From the NCBI RefSeq assembly GCF_001424985.1, contig NZ_LMDA01000001.1, forward strand, positions 753,599 through 817,598: a stretch of 64,000 bases of DNA, written 5' to 3'. This DNA comes from Rhizobium sp. Root1212. GTDB taxonomy: Bacteria > Pseudomonadota > Alphaproteobacteria > Rhizobiales > Rhizobiaceae. Position numbers and translations under genes: made by a program. Under the pieces are notes generated by a model. It ran no database searches. It was given only the letters and a program-made list of their open reading frames with translations, and was not told the origin of the DNA. Below, piece after piece: positions 63,478 to 64,000 of this stretch; position 1 is the stretch's first letter, and every line of letters begins with the position of its first letter.

Positions 63478-64000
63478 TCAGCGCTCGAGCCAGAGATTGG
63501 TCCAGTCGCCTTCGACGCCCAGCGCATAGGGCTGGTAGTTCTTTACCGCCTCGCTGCGATAGCGCGGGTTCTTGTTGGCGATCAGCGGCACGACCGGCGC
63601 ATCGGCCATGACAAGCTCATCGACCTCAGCCCAGAGCTTGGCCGTCTCCTCCGGCGTCGTAGCATTGATCGCCTTGGCGGCGATCTCGTTGGCCTTCGGA
63701 TTGTTGTAGTCGGTGTAGTTATAGGTCTGGTGCGTGCCATTGAAGGTGAATTGCGGCTGGAAGACCGAACGCGCGGCACCGCCGACCCAGTCCGGCGTCC
63801 AGCCGACGGGCGCGATATCCCAGGTGCCTTCCTTGGTGTTGACCGGGTTGGTCATGAACTTGGAATAGTAGTCGGCCGCCGTCACCGGCGTCATTTCCAA
63901 CGTGATGCCGGCGCGTGCAAGGCTCGCCTGGATCGTTGCGGCGGTCGCCACTTCCAGGTCCTTGTTGCGATAGGGCATCTTCAGCGTGATGCCGTCGGGG
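63478..64000 (-). CDS. Peptide ABC transporter substrate-binding protein, C-terminal part
   Basis: The last 174 codons of a DppA/OppA-type periplasmic binding protein are present; the 5' end lies beyond the window. The fragment has YRNKDLEVATAATIQASLAR, ITLEMTPVTAADYYSKFM, IAPVGWTPDWVGGA and the C-terminal PYALGVEGDWTNLWLER. These match the C-terminal lobe of cluster-C binding proteins. It is upstream of the ATPase and permease genes and completes the importer. Confidence 0.9.
   Translation of the reverse strand, partial: PDGITLKMPYRNKDLEVATAATIQASLARAGITLEMTPVTAADYYSKFMTNPVNTKEGTWDIAPVGWTPDWVGGAARSVFQPQFTFNGTHQTYNYTDYNNPKANEIAAKAINATTPEETAKLWAEVDELVMADAPVVPLIANKNPRYRSEAVKNYQPYALGVEGDWTNLWLER

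Overview
This 64-kb window comes from the chromosome of an alphaproteobacterium of the family Rhizobiaceae (Rhizobium/Agrobacterium/Ensifer relatives). The evidence is gene order and family content: a single che-fli-flg-mot cluster carrying the rhizobial genes cheS, cheT, visN, visR and motE, a rhizobial-type rhamnose locus (rhaRSTPQUK facing rhaDI), GC-rich codon use, and GC-rich palindromic intergenic repeats. The genus cannot be settled from this sequence alone. No tRNA, rRNA, CRISPR array, transposase or integrase was seen.

Region 1 (1-28640) is the motility and chemotaxis island. Reading down the minus strand from 28640 come a soluble globin-type chemoreceptor, cheS, cheY1, cheA, cheW, cheR, cheB, cheY2, cheD, cheT and fliF, an AT-rich spacer of about 0.8 kb, then visN and visR. 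A plus-strand block holds motA, fliM, fliN, fliG, flhB and one small gene. The minus strand resumes with a DUF1217 protein, flgF, fliI, an unknown flagellar gene, flgB, flgC, fliE, flgG, flgA, flgI, motE, flgH, fliL, fliP and the start of a flagellin gene cut by the window edge. Many neighbours overlap by 1-4 bases. The chemoreceptor lacks the expected heme-ligand histidine, and CheT and CheD share a Glu-Phe-Phe C-terminus.

Region 2 (29214-40326) starts with an unannotated 37-residue membrane peptide. It continues with L-rhamnose catabolism: kinase, mutarotase, a CUT2-type ABC importer (RhaS, RhaT, RhaP, RhaQ), the DeoR-type regulator RhaR, and on the other strand a fused aldolase/dehydrogenase (RhaD) and the isomerase RhaI. 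The divergent rhaR-rhaD control region is full of TGATC half-sites.

Region 3 (40496-50061) is a set of housekeeping and stress genes: a GlsB/YeaQ membrane protein, a YbaK-type deacylase, a DUF930 protein, an RND efflux pair under a TetR regulator with a likely operator, an OsmC-like protein, an entericidin-like lipoprotein and the Kup potassium transporter.

Region 4 (50141-54924) is the most unusual part. An XRE regulator and a SARP-like winged-helix/TPR regulator lie 9 bases apart. After a hairpin they are followed by a 72-residue small protein, a YcaO enzyme and a TfuA protein, all on the plus strand. This has the layout of a ribosomal-peptide (RiPP) pathway, probably installing thioamides, with its own regulators and a Cys-free candidate precursor. 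It has no visible exporter or protease.

Region 5 (55175-64000) holds a cystathionine gamma-synthase-family enzyme and then a minus-strand group that fits peptide and proline scavenging: a peptide ABC importer (binding protein cut by the window edge, a two-module ATPase, two permeases), a proline iminopeptidase-like hydrolase and an M24 Xaa-Pro aminopeptidase.
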